The translations under genes and the position numbers were made by a program. From assembly GCA_028819575.1 (NCBI GenBank), contig JAPPLB010000118.1, forward strand, positions 1 through 64,000: 64,000 nt of DNA, in the 5' to 3' direction. The DNA is from Bryobacterales bacterium (GTDB taxonomy: Bacteria; Acidobacteriota; Terriglobia; Bryobacterales; UBA6623). Of this stretch, positions 35,954 through 44,904 are shown piece by piece; positions within the stretch are counted from its first letter, which is position 1; every line of letters begins with the position of its first letter. The notes under the pieces are model-generated. The model was not told the DNA's origin. It did not search any database and saw nothing but the letters and a program-made list of their open reading frames with translations.

Positions 35954-37798
35954 GTGTGTCCGGTGTTCTTTTTGAAGCGATGGACGCGGCGGCGGCGAGG
36001 AATGGTTTCCATAGCAGCCGTTCTGTTTCTCGCAGCCGGCAATCTCGCGGCCGAGAAGCCGTCCGAGCCGAGCCTGCTCTCCGTCTTTCCGCTGGGCGGA
36101 CAGGTCGGGACGACGTTCGAGACTACGGTTCGAGGCCGGTCGCTGGATGGGGCCTACGCGCTGTGGTTCCGGTCGGACGCGGTTCAGGCGCGGGTGCTCT
36201 CCATCGAAGAAGAACCGGTCGAGCCGTCCGCATCCGGCAACAGGAAGCGTAAGGGCGGCACGGTTCAGCACCTGCGGGTTGAGATCCAGGTGCGGGAAGA
36301 CTTGCCGATAGGCTCTCACCCTTTCCGGGTCGTCACGCCGCACGGGCTTTCGAATCCGCTGACGCTGCACGTGCACACGGAGCCGGTTCTGATCGAGCAG
36401 ACCGACGCGCATGAGCTTCCGCGGCAAGCGCAGCCGCTTCCCGAACACCCTCTGGCGGTTCATGGACGGATCCACGAAGTGGGCCAGGTGGACTACTACT
36501 CGTTTGACGCCCGGAAGGGCGAAGAACTCTTGTTTGAAGCCTTCTCGAGCGGTCCGCTGGACCCCGCCGTCTCACTCTATGCACTGACCGGAAGTTGGTT
36601 CGATGATGATCGCGCCGTGCGTCTCGCCTATCACGATGACGACGTGTCGTATCCCGGCCTTTCGACAGAGTCGGCGTTGCGCTACCGCTTTGCGAAGGAC
36701 GGGAACTTCCTCGTGCGCGTGAACGGTTTCTGGGGCTATGGGGGTCTGGACCACACGTACCTTCTACGGATCGTGCAGGTTGAGGCCGGGAGCACGCCGA
36801 AAACCGGGATAAGGTCGGAATGGAAGGAAAGGACGTGGACGCGCAGGCTCGATACCGAGCGCATGAAAACCCTGTGGTCCCGTTCGGTGCCTGATCTGGC
36901 GCCGAGCCTGACGGACGACGAGGGCAAACCCAAAGAAGGCGCGGTCGCTGCGATCCGGGAGATTCCCGTTGTCGACGCGGATGCCGAGCCGACCAGGCTC
37001 CCGGTTGAGCCTCCCGAGATTCCGCTGCCGGCGTTGATCGTCGGAACGATCGAGCGGCCCGGCGACGTCGACCGCGTGCGTTTTTCCACCAAGGAAGGCG
37101 ACAAGCTCATCCTCGAAGTGGAGACGCCGGAGAAAACGATCCCCGTGATGAACCCGTACTTGCGGGTTGTCGATGCCGCGGGTGTCGAGGCGTTCACGAA
37201 TGTGTACTCGAACGTCAATGTCAACGGCAATGCCTCGAAGCAGATCCGGCCCAAAACGGCTTTCGCCTTTTCGCGCGACGGCGATTTCACCCTGGATATT
37301 CGCGATATCACCGCGTCGTACGGCGATCGGGAGATGCGGTATCGCGTGCTGGTTCGCCCCTGGGTGCCGCACATGGGCGAAGTTCACATCGCGGAAGACC
37401 ATATCAACCTGGTTGCGGGCGAAGCGAAGAAGCTGAGTGTGACCACCGATCAGGAAGAGGGCTATGATGGCTTCGTGATCCTGTCGATCGAAGGCTTGCC
37501 GCAGGGCGTGCGGGCCGTCCCCGGAACGGAGGTCGAGCCGGACAGCCCGCCGCCCTTCAGCGTGGGTAAGATCGAGCGCTTCAGGACGAAGAGCCAGAAG
37601 GCGACCTTCGTGATCCTGCCGGCGCCCGACGCCCCCGCGACGCGCATGCCCGCGGTAGCCCAGGTCTACGCGCAGCCCGTGGTGGACGGGAAGTTAGGAG
37701 ACCGAATCCCCGTAAAAGATCTGCTGGTGATGGTGACACGGCAGCCGGAGAGTGTGAGCGAGAATCAGCGGAAACAAGCAACGGAGGCTTCGCGATGA
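35954..37798 (+). CDS. exported IPT/PPC-domain protein partnering DUF1549/DUF1501 genes
   Basis: 614 residues from GTG 35954, with GAAAGG just upstream. A basic N-terminus and hydrophobic helix (RRRRGMVSIAAVLFLAAGNLAA) export it. The next domain (LLSVFPLGGQVGTTFETTVRGRSLDGA) is IPT/TIG-like. Two PPC-type beta-sandwiches follow (HEVGQVDYYSFDARKGEELLFEAFS; ERPGDVDRVRFSTKEGDKLILEVET). Such proteins regularly precede DUF1549/DUF1553 genes and probably bind or scaffold polysaccharide. Its end overlaps the next start by 4 bp (ATGA). Confidence 0.82.
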   Translation: MCPVFFLKRWTRRRRGMVSIAAVLFLAAGNLAAEKPSEPSLLSVFPLGGQVGTTFETTVRGRSLDGAYALWFRSDAVQARVLSIEEEPVEPSASGNRKRKGGTVQHLRVEIQVREDLPIGSHPFRVVTPHGLSNPLTLHVHTEPVLIEQTDAHELPRQAQPLPEHPLAVHGRIHEVGQVDYYSFDARKGEELLFEAFSSGPLDPAVSLYALTGSWFDDDRAVRLAYHDDDVSYPGLSTESALRYRFAKDGNFLVRVNGFWGYGGLDHTYLLRIVQVEAGSTPKTGIRSEWKERTWTRRLDTERMKTLWSRSVPDLAPSLTDDEGKPKEGAVAAIREIPVVDADAEPTRLPVEPPEIPLPALIVGTIERPGDVDRVRFSTKEGDKLILEVETPEKTIPVMNPYLRVVDAAGVEAFTNVYSNVNVNGNASKQIRPKTAFAFSRDGDFTLDIRDITASYGDREMRYRVLVRPWVPHMGEVHIAEDHINLVAGEAKKLSVTTDQEEGYDGFVILSIEGLPQGVRAVPGTEVEPDSPPPFSVGKIERFRTKSQKATFVILPAPDAPATRMPAVAQVYAQPVVDGKLGDRIPVKDLLVMVTRQPESVSENQRKQATEASR

Positions 37799-40332
37799 CC
37801 AGGGTTCTATTGTCCTGCGCCCTTCTGTTCGGCGCGCTTTCCTTGTACGGCGCTGTCGAGGGCGAGTCGGAGATTGTCTCGATTCGGCTTGTGCCGGAAG
37901 CGCGGACGCTGTCGGGCAAGGCTGCTTCCCAGCAGTTCGTCGTGATGGCGAAAACGGCCGGAGGCAGGGAACTCGACTTGACCGAACAGGCGCGCTTCAC
38001 GCTCGCCGATCCGGAGTTGGCGGCGTTCAGGGAGACGGGGCGGGTGATCGCGGCCCGGGACGGCGAAACGAAGGTGCGAGCGGCCGTCGGGGCTCACGAA
38101 GCTGAGGCGTCGTTGCGGATCGAAGGGTCCTCTCAGCAGCGGCCGTTCAGCTTTTCGCGAGACATCGCTGGGATCTTTACCCGCCGCGGCTGCAATGGCA
38201 GCGGCTGTCATGGCGGCGTGAAGGGTCAGGCGGGGTTCAAGCTCTCCCACAACGCTGTCCACCCGCACGATGACTACCAGTGGATCGTCGAGGGTGGCGT
38301 GTTCCAGGTCACGACAAACGAGTCGGAAGACCCGAAGGAGCCTCGCATCAACCTCGAGCATCCCGAATCGAGCCTGCTTTTGCAGAAGGCGACCATGCAG
38401 GTGGCGCACGGCGGCGGGCCGCGTTTCGAGAAGGGCTCGGACGACTACGCGACGATCCTGAATTGGATCAAGGCCGGCGCGCCCTACGGAGAGGAGAGCG
38501 GCGAGGATTCCTCGAAAATCGTGAGGCTGGAGACGTTTCCCGCCGAAGTCGTGCTCGAACACGGTTCCAGGCAACGGATCCTCGTGACCGCCCACCTGTC
38601 GGACGGAACCCGGGAGGACTTCACGCATCAGGTCCTCTATGAAGTGAATGAGTCGGAGATTGCCGACGTGTCCGCGTCGGGCGTGATCGAGGCGGCCAAG
38701 CCGGGAGAGACGGCGGTGTCGATCAAGGCCGCGGGCCGCAATGCGCGGGTGGGTGTGGGCGTCGTGGCTCAGCCGCTGGAAAACTACCCTGATGTGCCGC
38801 GCAACAACTTCATCGACGAAGAGGTGTTCTCGAAGCTCCGCCGATTCAATATCGTCCCGTCGGAGCTGTCGAGTGATGAGGAGTTCCTGCGGCGGGTTTG
38901 CCTGGATCTGACAGGGCGTTTGCCTCCCCCCCGGCGTGTCCGCGAATTCGTCAAAGACAACGACCCGCGCAAGCGCGAGAAGCTGGTCGAGGTCTTGTTC
39001 GACTCGCCGGAATTCGTCGACTATTGGACATTCCGCTTCTCTGACCTGTACCGCGTGGCGATCTTTCCGATCGGCATCAACCCCAAGTGGACACAGATGT
39101 ATTCGGAGTGGATTCGCGACTTCATCGAGCGCGATCGGCCCTATGACGAGGTGGCTCGCGAGCGGATCGCAGCCCAGGGCTACGCCTCTCCGACGCGTCA
39201 CTATCTGCCGTATCTTCAGATTCCTCCTCCCGAGAACATGATGGGCGAGGAGGTGCGCGTGTACATGGGCCGGCGGCTCGACTGCGCGCAGTGCCACGAC
39301 CACCCCTACGAGGAGTGGACGCAGGATCAGTTCTGGGGGATGACGGCGTTCTTCGGGCCGATGTTCAAGCTCGGTGGAGGGGAAACGTCGGTGGTTTTTG
39401 ATTTCCCGGATGGCAAGGAGGTAGCTCCCGACGTGCCGAGCCCGAAGGAGTTGCGTGTCGTTCATCCACGTACGCAAGAGCCGGTGCAGCCCACCTTGCT
39501 CGACGGAACGGTGGTCGCGTTCTCCGATACCGGCCTGCCGCGGCGCAAGCTGGCGAAATGGATGACCTCCCATCCGTACTTCGCCGAAGCAACCGTCAAC
39601 CGTATATGGAGCCTCTTCTTCGGCCGCGGGTTCGTGAATCCGGTGGACGACTTCCGGAGCACCAACCCGCCGACGCACCCGAAACTGCTGACGCGCCTGG
39701 CGGAGGACTTCGCACGGAATGGCTTTCAGCTCAAACATCTGATGCGCACCATCGTGACGTCGAGGACGTATCAGCTATCGAGCGCCACGAACACCACCAA
39801 CGCCGCGGACAAGATCAACTATTCCCACGCGCTGCCCCGGCCCCTCGACGCCGAGATCCTCTTCGACGCCATCACCGATGTGACGGGCATCGAGGAGCGT
39901 TTCGAGGTCGGGACGAATCGAGGCGTCTGGAGGGGCGGCACCGCGCCGCTCGGCACGCGCGCCGTGCAGTTGAGGGAAACCGACATCTATCCCTCGGTGT
40001 TCCTGGACCTCTACGGTCGAGCCAACCGCTTCTCGGTGCCCGAGCGAGACGCCTCTCCGAAGCTGACGCAGGCGCTGCACATGCTCGCGGGTTCGACCTA
40101 CAACGACAAGCTATGGACCGAAGGGGCGCGGGTCTTCGATTGGTATCAGCAAGGCGCTTCCGACGAAGAGATCGTCCATGACCTGTATCTCGTGGCGCTC
40201 TCGCGGGAGCCGACGAAGCCCGAGCTTCAGAATGTGAAGCGCCTCATCGCGCGAACTCCCACTCGGGAACAGGCCTTGCGGGACTTGCAATGGGCGATTC
40301 TCAGTTCACGGGAATTTGCTGAGAACCATTGA
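37795..40332 (+). CDS. DUF1549/DUF1553 (PSCyt2/PSD1) protein with Ig-like domains and two heme-type motifs
   Basis: 845 residues. A signal peptide is followed by a bacterial Ig-like domain. The cytochrome-like segment GIFTRRGCNGSGCHGG has C133-x4-C138-H139, a CX4CH spacing rather than CXXCH. A second Ig-like domain comes next, then DUF1549 (FIDEEVFSKLRRFNIVPSELSSDEEFLRRVCLDLTGRLPP) with C497-AQ-C-H501 in CAQCHDHPYEEWTQDQF, and DUF1553 (LPRRKLAKWMTSHPYFAEATVNRIWSLFFGRGFV). The family is abundant in Planctomycetes and Acidobacteria and lacks a proven function. It is coupled to the PPC gene before and to DUF1501 after, 53 bp on. Confidence 0.9.
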   Translation: MTRVLLSCALLFGALSLYGAVEGESEIVSIRLVPEARTLSGKAASQQFVVMAKTAGGRELDLTEQARFTLADPELAAFRETGRVIAARDGETKVRAAVGAHEAEASLRIEGSSQQRPFSFSRDIAGIFTRRGCNGSGCHGGVKGQAGFKLSHNAVHPHDDYQWIVEGGVFQVTTNESEDPKEPRINLEHPESSLLLQKATMQVAHGGGPRFEKGSDDYATILNWIKAGAPYGEESGEDSSKIVRLETFPAEVVLEHGSRQRILVTAHLSDGTREDFTHQVLYEVNESEIADVSASGVIEAAKPGETAVSIKAAGRNARVGVGVVAQPLENYPDVPRNNFIDEEVFSKLRRFNIVPSELSSDEEFLRRVCLDLTGRLPPPRRVREFVKDNDPRKREKLVEVLFDSPEFVDYWTFRFSDLYRVAIFPIGINPKWTQMYSEWIRDFIERDRPYDEVARERIAAQGYASPTRHYLPYLQIPPPENMMGEEVRVYMGRRLDCAQCHDHPYEEWTQDQFWGMTAFFGPMFKLGGGETSVVFDFPDGKEVAPDVPSPKELRVVHPRTQEPVQPTLLDGTVVAFSDTGLPRRKLAKWMTSHPYFAEATVNRIWSLFFGRGFVNPVDDFRSTNPPTHPKLLTRLAEDFARNGFQLKHLMRTIVTSRTYQLSSATNTTNAADKINYSHALPRPLDAEILFDAITDVTGIEERFEVGTNRGVWRGGTAPLGTRAVQLRETDIYPSVFLDLYGRANRFSVPERDASPKLTQALHMLAGSTYNDKLWTEGARVFDWYQQGASDEEIVHDLYLVALSREPTKPELQNVKRLIARTPTREQALRDLQWAILSSREFAENH

Positions 40333-40385
40333 CGCATGGAGTAAACTGGTAGCGGTACCGTGCGGCTTTTCGAGGATTGATCGGC

Positions 40386-41723
40386 ATGCTCAAGAAAATC
40401 GGTTGTCTGACGGGAACGGATCGGCAGTGGAATCGACGGGACTTCGTGAAGGTCGGTTCGCTCGGTTTCCTGGGGATGAACCTGGCGCAGTCTCTCCGCC
40501 TGCAGGCGTCGTCGTCGGCGCGGCTCTCCTCGCAGGCCAAGGCGAAAGCCTGCATACTGCTCTGGCTCGAAGGCGGGCCGGCCCAGATGGACACCTGGGA
40601 CCCCAAGACGAACAGTTCGTTCCGCCCGATTTCCACCAACGTTGACGGCATTCAGGTCTCCGAGCTGCTTCCGAAACTCGCCAAACGCATGGACAAGTTG
40701 GCGCTGATCCGTTCGATGAGCTCATTCGGCGACGACCATCCGCAGGCGGTGCATTACGCGGCGACCGGACATCTTCACAACCCGGCGATGCAGTTCCCGA
40801 GCTTGGGCTCGATTGTCGGCGAGCGCATGGGTTCCGCCAACGGCCTGCCGCCCTATGTCATCGTGCCGCGCTGGGAGCGCAGCCAGCAGTACCAGGAGTC
40901 GTTCCGTTCCGCCTTCCTCGGCCCGGACTACGCGCCGATGCTGATTCGCGATCCTTCGAAAGAAGGGTTCGAGGTGACCGACCTGAGCCTGCCGAAGTCG
41001 GTGGCGCCCGCGGCGGTCGAGAATCGCCGCGCCTTCCTCGACGTCGTCGACCGCATGTATCGCGACCGCGTCAACAGCGCCGAGCATGCCAGGATGGACG
41101 CCTTCACTCAGAAGGCTTGGGAGATGCTCCTCACGCCCGGCGTCCGGAACGCCTTCGATCTCTCGAAGGAGTCCGAAAAAACCAAGGATGCCTACGGCCG
41201 TGATTCCGTGGGACAGAGCCTGCTGCTCGCCCGCCGGCTCGTCGAAGCCGGCACGCGGTTCGTGACCGCCGCGGGGTTCCACGGAAATTCATGGGATACG
41301 CACTCCTTCAACGACAAGGGGCATCGAGACCGTCTGACGCCTCCCCTGGACCATTCGTTGTCGGCTCTGATCGATGACATGTCGGCCCGCGGTCTCTATG
41401 ACGAGGTCATCGTCGTGGTGATGGGCGAGTTCGGCCGCACTCCGAACATCAACTCACGGCTGGGCCGTGACCACTGGCCCACATGCTGGTCGCTGGCCAT
41501 CGGCGGCGGCGGGTTGAAGACCGGCCTGACCGTCGGCAAGAGCGACGAAAGGTCCGCCTACGTCGTCGAGCGCAAGACCAGCATCGGCGACCTCTTCGCG
41601 ACCATCTACAAGGCCATGGGCATCGACTGGACCCACGAGTACATGACCCCCGTCGGCCGTCCCATCAAGATCGCCAACTCCTTCGAAGACGCCACCGGCG
41701 AGCCCGTCCACGAACTGGTCTGA
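40386..41723 (+). CDS. DUF1501 domain-containing protein, Tat-exported
   Basis: 445 residues from ATG 40386, with GAGGATTGATCGGC upstream. The Tat leader NRRDFVKVGSLGFLGMNLAQ is followed by the DUF1501 domain of the alkaline-phosphatase-like fold: CILLWLEGGPAQMDTWDPK near the start, GDDHPQAVHYAATGH, DTHSFNDKGHRDRLTPPLDHSLSALIDDM, and VVVMGEFGRTPNINSRLGRDHWP. Asp and His residues in these blocks would bind metal. It is usually encoded next to DUF1549/1553, as here. Its substrate is unknown; desulfation or dephosphorylation of polysaccharide is a common guess. Confidence 0.9.
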   Translation: MLKKIGCLTGTDRQWNRRDFVKVGSLGFLGMNLAQSLRLQASSSARLSSQAKAKACILLWLEGGPAQMDTWDPKTNSSFRPISTNVDGIQVSELLPKLAKRMDKLALIRSMSSFGDDHPQAVHYAATGHLHNPAMQFPSLGSIVGERMGSANGLPPYVIVPRWERSQQYQESFRSAFLGPDYAPMLIRDPSKEGFEVTDLSLPKSVAPAAVENRRAFLDVVDRMYRDRVNSAEHARMDAFTQKAWEMLLTPGVRNAFDLSKESEKTKDAYGRDSVGQSLLLARRLVEAGTRFVTAAGFHGNSWDTHSFNDKGHRDRLTPPLDHSLSALIDDMSARGLYDEVIVVVMGEFGRTPNINSRLGRDHWPTCWSLAIGGGGLKTGLTVGKSDERSAYVVERKTSIGDLFATIYKAMGIDWTHEYMTPVGRPIKIANSFEDATGEPVHELV

Positions 41724-42001
41724 GCCTGCACTTTTAACCACGCGTCGCGCTGAAGCCCGCTAAAGAGCAAGGCGGGTCGATGCGCTCCGTCCTTGCCCGA
41801 GGGCCGCGCGATCCTGCTGCACCGAGCCCGGCGGCGGCTCATTTCCGGCATATTCGCAGTGCGCACTGCTGACAGCGTGATGGTCAAGCTCGCTCGCAAA
41901 GACGGGAACTGGCTGGCTGCTGCTCAGCGGGCATCCGGCCCGGGAGCCGGTCCTTTGGCCGCGGCGCTGGGCGTTCCACGGCCGAATACTGCTAGGCAGG
42001 A

Positions 42002-42451
42002 TCAGTCCTTCGTCGTATAGAACGTCAGTTCTCTTTTCAGGCGGCCAGCAAGTCTGTCGGCGACCTTCCCAAGGCCGCGTCTAAGGCCCATACTGAAGAA
42101 ACCCGGTTTGTCGCCAGCATCGTCGGCCCAGACTTGCAGGTCCGTCTTCGTATCGAACAAAATGGCCCCGAACCTTGCATGCTCCTGAGGAGCCAGGAAG
42201 ATATCCTTGACTCCAGGGCTGCTTTCCCCGTCCCAATGCCCCGTTACCTCGAGCAGGTAGTCGGCCTTTTCCTTGTTCCGCGTAATTTGAAACGGAATCT
42301 TCCTTCTGCCAATCTGTCCGGCAAGAATACTGGTCATCTTCTCTTCAGTACACTCGATGAACAGAGTAGAGCCTGCTTTGATGCTCTCAGCCTGAACAGG
42401 GATGGTTGACAGAATCGCAACCACCGTGAACGACAGGATGCTCTTTTTCAT
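42002..42451 (-). CDS. small exported protein of unknown function
   Basis: 149 residues from ATG 42451, with GAAGGAGAG upstream. A signal peptide (MKKSILSFTVVAILSTIPVQAE) precedes a compact domain with alternating strands (STLFIECTEEKMTSILAGQI, ADYLLEVTGHW, RFGAILFDTKTDLQVWADD) and a C-terminal basic helix. The pattern IEC...ADYLLEV...LFD...VWAD recalls small periplasmic CsgG/GNA1162-like or DUF4136-like folds, but I cannot assign it. The base composition looks more AT-rich than the neighbours. It stands alone. Confidence 0.65.
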   Translation of the reverse strand: MKKSILSFTVVAILSTIPVQAESIKAGSTLFIECTEEKMTSILAGQIGRRKIPFQITRNKEKADYLLEVTGHWDGESSPGVKDIFLAPQEHARFGAILFDTKTDLQVWADDAGDKPGFFSMGLRRGLGKVADRLAGRLKRELTFYTTKD

Positions 42452-42826
42452 GCTTCTCTCTCCTTCAGCCAACAACTACCTTTTCCCCTCAATGTCGCAG
42501 GCAGACCGCACCATTTGGGAAAACAGACTCGCCCGTCAACGAGAATCGTTCGACTTGGTTCCTCTGACGGCATCTGTCTACACCCTCACCTGAAGTATGA
42601 CAATTATTTCCCGCTCGGAAGAGGCTGCGGATGAGTTCACGCGCAAGGCCCAGGCACGCTCGCCGGATACGCTGGCGGTCGAGTTTCCCGCAACGCGTCG
42701 GGTTGAGCAGATCGATTAATCCGCGACGGCCCGGAACGGGGCGGAGTTCGAGGACGAGATGGAGAAGCTGCGGCTCACCTTCCGGCGAGACTGATTACTG
42801 GTTCGTGAAGCTCCGCCGCCTGCTCC
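42452..42826. other. intergenic, possible gene debris
   Basis: About 375 bp. Near 42600-42780 two short frames (SEEAADEFTRKAQARSPDTLAVEFPATRRVEQI, then ATARNGAEFEDEMEKLRLTFRRD) are separated by a stop and look like remains of a coding sequence I do not recognise. No intact gene is seen. Confidence 0.35.
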
Positions 42827-44722
42827 TCAGCCGCCGCTCTCGGCTTCCAGGTGGATGCGCGCGAGGCCGTAGACCAGGAACTCCGGCACGTCGAATCGCA
42901 GTCGGCCGTCCGACTCCTCGAATGCGAGCTCCTGGGGTTCGGGCTTCTCGGGAGACAGCGCTTCGACCTTTACGGCGCGGTTCCCCTCGGGGACGATGAA
43001 ATCCACCTTGATGCTATCGACCGCGATCGGCTTCTCGTCAGCGATTCCCCTGCCCCGGTAGCCCTCCGGGCCGGGCTCGCGGTTGTAGTTCACGAAGTGC
43101 AGATCGATCTCGTTGCCCTGCGCCGGGCGGCTGGCTGAGACGCGCACCGTGGTGGGCGCTTCGAAGCGGCTGAGTTGATCGAAGCTCGCGTTGTCGATCG
43201 TCTGCGCGTGTCCGATGGCGTAGACCTCGCGATAGCTGTCCCTCTGTTCCGGCGTCACGATCTCATCGGGAGACACGTCGAAGAGAACATGCTCGTCCAT
43301 GAGCTTGTTGCCGACGTACTGGAATCTCGTCATGGCCGGGATCAACTGGCCCTGATGGTTCTGGCTGCGAGGATGCAACAGCAGCGCTTCGCCGTACGGC
43401 CGGTTGGCCTGGAATACGTCGTCATAGCGCTTGACGAACTGGTAATAGCGGACGAGTTCCTGTCGTGCGGCCGGGTCGGTGAAGTTGATGTACTTCGCCA
43501 TGGGCGCGCCGCCGTTGGCCATCAATTCCGCCATCGAAGCGCGGATCTTCACATTCTCGTAGTGGCACACCGTATAGGGTTTGTCATCGAAGCTGGCGCG
43601 CAGGTAACGTAGTTGCAGCGTCGGTTCCTGCTTGCCGAGGCAGTACCAGAGATAGCTTTCGTCCTTGCCCCACAGCTCGCTCGGCAGCATGGCTCGCTCA
43701 TCGTTCGAGCCGCGCGGCGGGTTGCCGAAATCGCCGGAGCTGTGACCCCACATGGATGTGATCAGATCCGGTTTGAGCGAGCGGCCGTATTCGTGGAGGA
43801 CCTCGTCGAAGGCTTCCTTGTTGATGATGTCCGAGTACCGCCGCATTTCGATCCGCAGCGGCGTTGTCTCGTTGGGGTTGTGGCGTGCAACGATTTCTGT
43901 GAATTGGTGTGTCTCGAGATCGTCAATCTCGAACTTCTGTTGCAGCTCCTCAGCCTCGTAGCGGTTACCCAGATATTCCTTGAATCGCCGCTCGCAGTGT
44001 TCGCCGAGGCAGTTCCTTCGATAGAAGTAGTTGACCTGGAATCCGTCGACGCCTCGTTCGATGCCGCGTTTGCACCAGGCCTTGAGCACCTCGCGCCAGT
44101 GAGGGTTCGCCAGACAGCCGTAATAGACGCCGAACGGCGCGGCGTCAGGGTCCGTCGTAAAGATCGGCGTGCCGTCGGCGTTCTTGGCGAGCAGGTCGAC
44201 CGGGTTTTCTACCGGTTTCGGTCCGAGTTCGTCCTCGTCCCACAGTTCGTTGTAGAAAGTGAAGAAGCCGCCGGTGGGGTTGTTCGGGTCTTCGGTGGTG
44301 CCCAGCAGATACTTGGCGATGTCGAAGTGCCCGATCGGGCGCGCGCCGCGCTTGCGAACCTCGGCATTGATCTTCTCGAAGTAATCCCCGCTCAGCCGCA
44401 ACCTCTCCGCGGGGTCTTCGGACTGGACCGCGCCCCCGTGACTGGGCATCACGGGCCCGGTGAGGCCCTTGTATTTGTCGGGCAGGTGCGCCAGCGTCCA
44501 GAAGTCGGCGCCGTAAAAGCCGACTTGTACGATCTCAGGTTCGGCCTCTTCGATGAATTCGAGGTATCCGGGCTCGAGATACTGCCGCCAGTGAACGATC
44601 ATGCGGGTGAATTCGAGCCTCTCCGCTTCGGCCTCCGGTTCCGGTTGGGGCATTTCGCAACCGAGCGGAAGAATCAACAGGACAAGCATGATGGATGCAA
44701 CGAGACGGGAATGGGTACGCAT
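42827..44722 (-). CDS. lipoprotein with TIM-barrel glycoside-hydrolase-like fold
   Basis: 631 residues from ATG 44722, with AGGAG upstream. A lipoprotein signal SIMLVLLILPLGC places Cys near residue 22. The body reads like a GH29/GH42/GH-A type barrel: MIVHWRQYLEPGYLEFIEEAEPEIVQVGFYGADFW, ARPIGHFDIAKYLLG, WCKRGIERGVDGFQVNYFYRRNCLGEHCERRFKEYL, ITSMWGHSSGDFG. The C-terminus (VYGLARIHLE) is a beta-sandwich. Similar proteins without proven activity occur in Planctomycetes and Acidobacteria. It is divergent from the sulfatase gene, suggesting shared action on a sulfated polysaccharide (inference). Confidence 0.7.
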   Translation of the reverse strand: MRTHSRLVASIMLVLLILPLGCEMPQPEPEAEAERLEFTRMIVHWRQYLEPGYLEFIEEAEPEIVQVGFYGADFWTLAHLPDKYKGLTGPVMPSHGGAVQSEDPAERLRLSGDYFEKINAEVRKRGARPIGHFDIAKYLLGTTEDPNNPTGGFFTFYNELWDEDELGPKPVENPVDLLAKNADGTPIFTTDPDAAPFGVYYGCLANPHWREVLKAWCKRGIERGVDGFQVNYFYRRNCLGEHCERRFKEYLGNRYEAEELQQKFEIDDLETHQFTEIVARHNPNETTPLRIEMRRYSDIINKEAFDEVLHEYGRSLKPDLITSMWGHSSGDFGNPPRGSNDERAMLPSELWGKDESYLWYCLGKQEPTLQLRYLRASFDDKPYTVCHYENVKIRASMAELMANGGAPMAKYINFTDPAARQELVRYYQFVKRYDDVFQANRPYGEALLLHPRSQNHQGQLIPAMTRFQYVGNKLMDEHVLFDVSPDEIVTPEQRDSYREVYAIGHAQTIDNASFDQLSRFEAPTTVRVSASRPAQGNEIDLHFVNYNREPGPEGYRGRGIADEKPIAVDSIKVDFIVPEGNRAVKVEALSPEKPEPQELAFEESDGRLRFDVPEFLVYGLARIHLEAESGG

Positions 44723-44904
44723 GGCTGATGCTCCTGAATGTGAAGTGCTGCCGGAAGCCGCTGTCTGCGCCGAGTATATCACTGCCGACTCCCCGGATTC
44801 GCTCGCCTGCGCCGGCCGCCGGATTGGCGCGGTCGCGGCCGGCCCGGACGCCTTTGACTGCCCAGGGGCCGGTTGCTAGAATCCACGCACCAAGGAGGTC
44901 TGCG

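Noticed and set aside
37807-39738. A 643-codon open frame on the reverse strand
   Set aside because: It is antisense to the DUF1549/1553 gene, whose forward translation has clear domains. Long antisense frames are expected in GC-rich codon-biased DNA; the reverse product is Arg/His-rich and unrecognisable.
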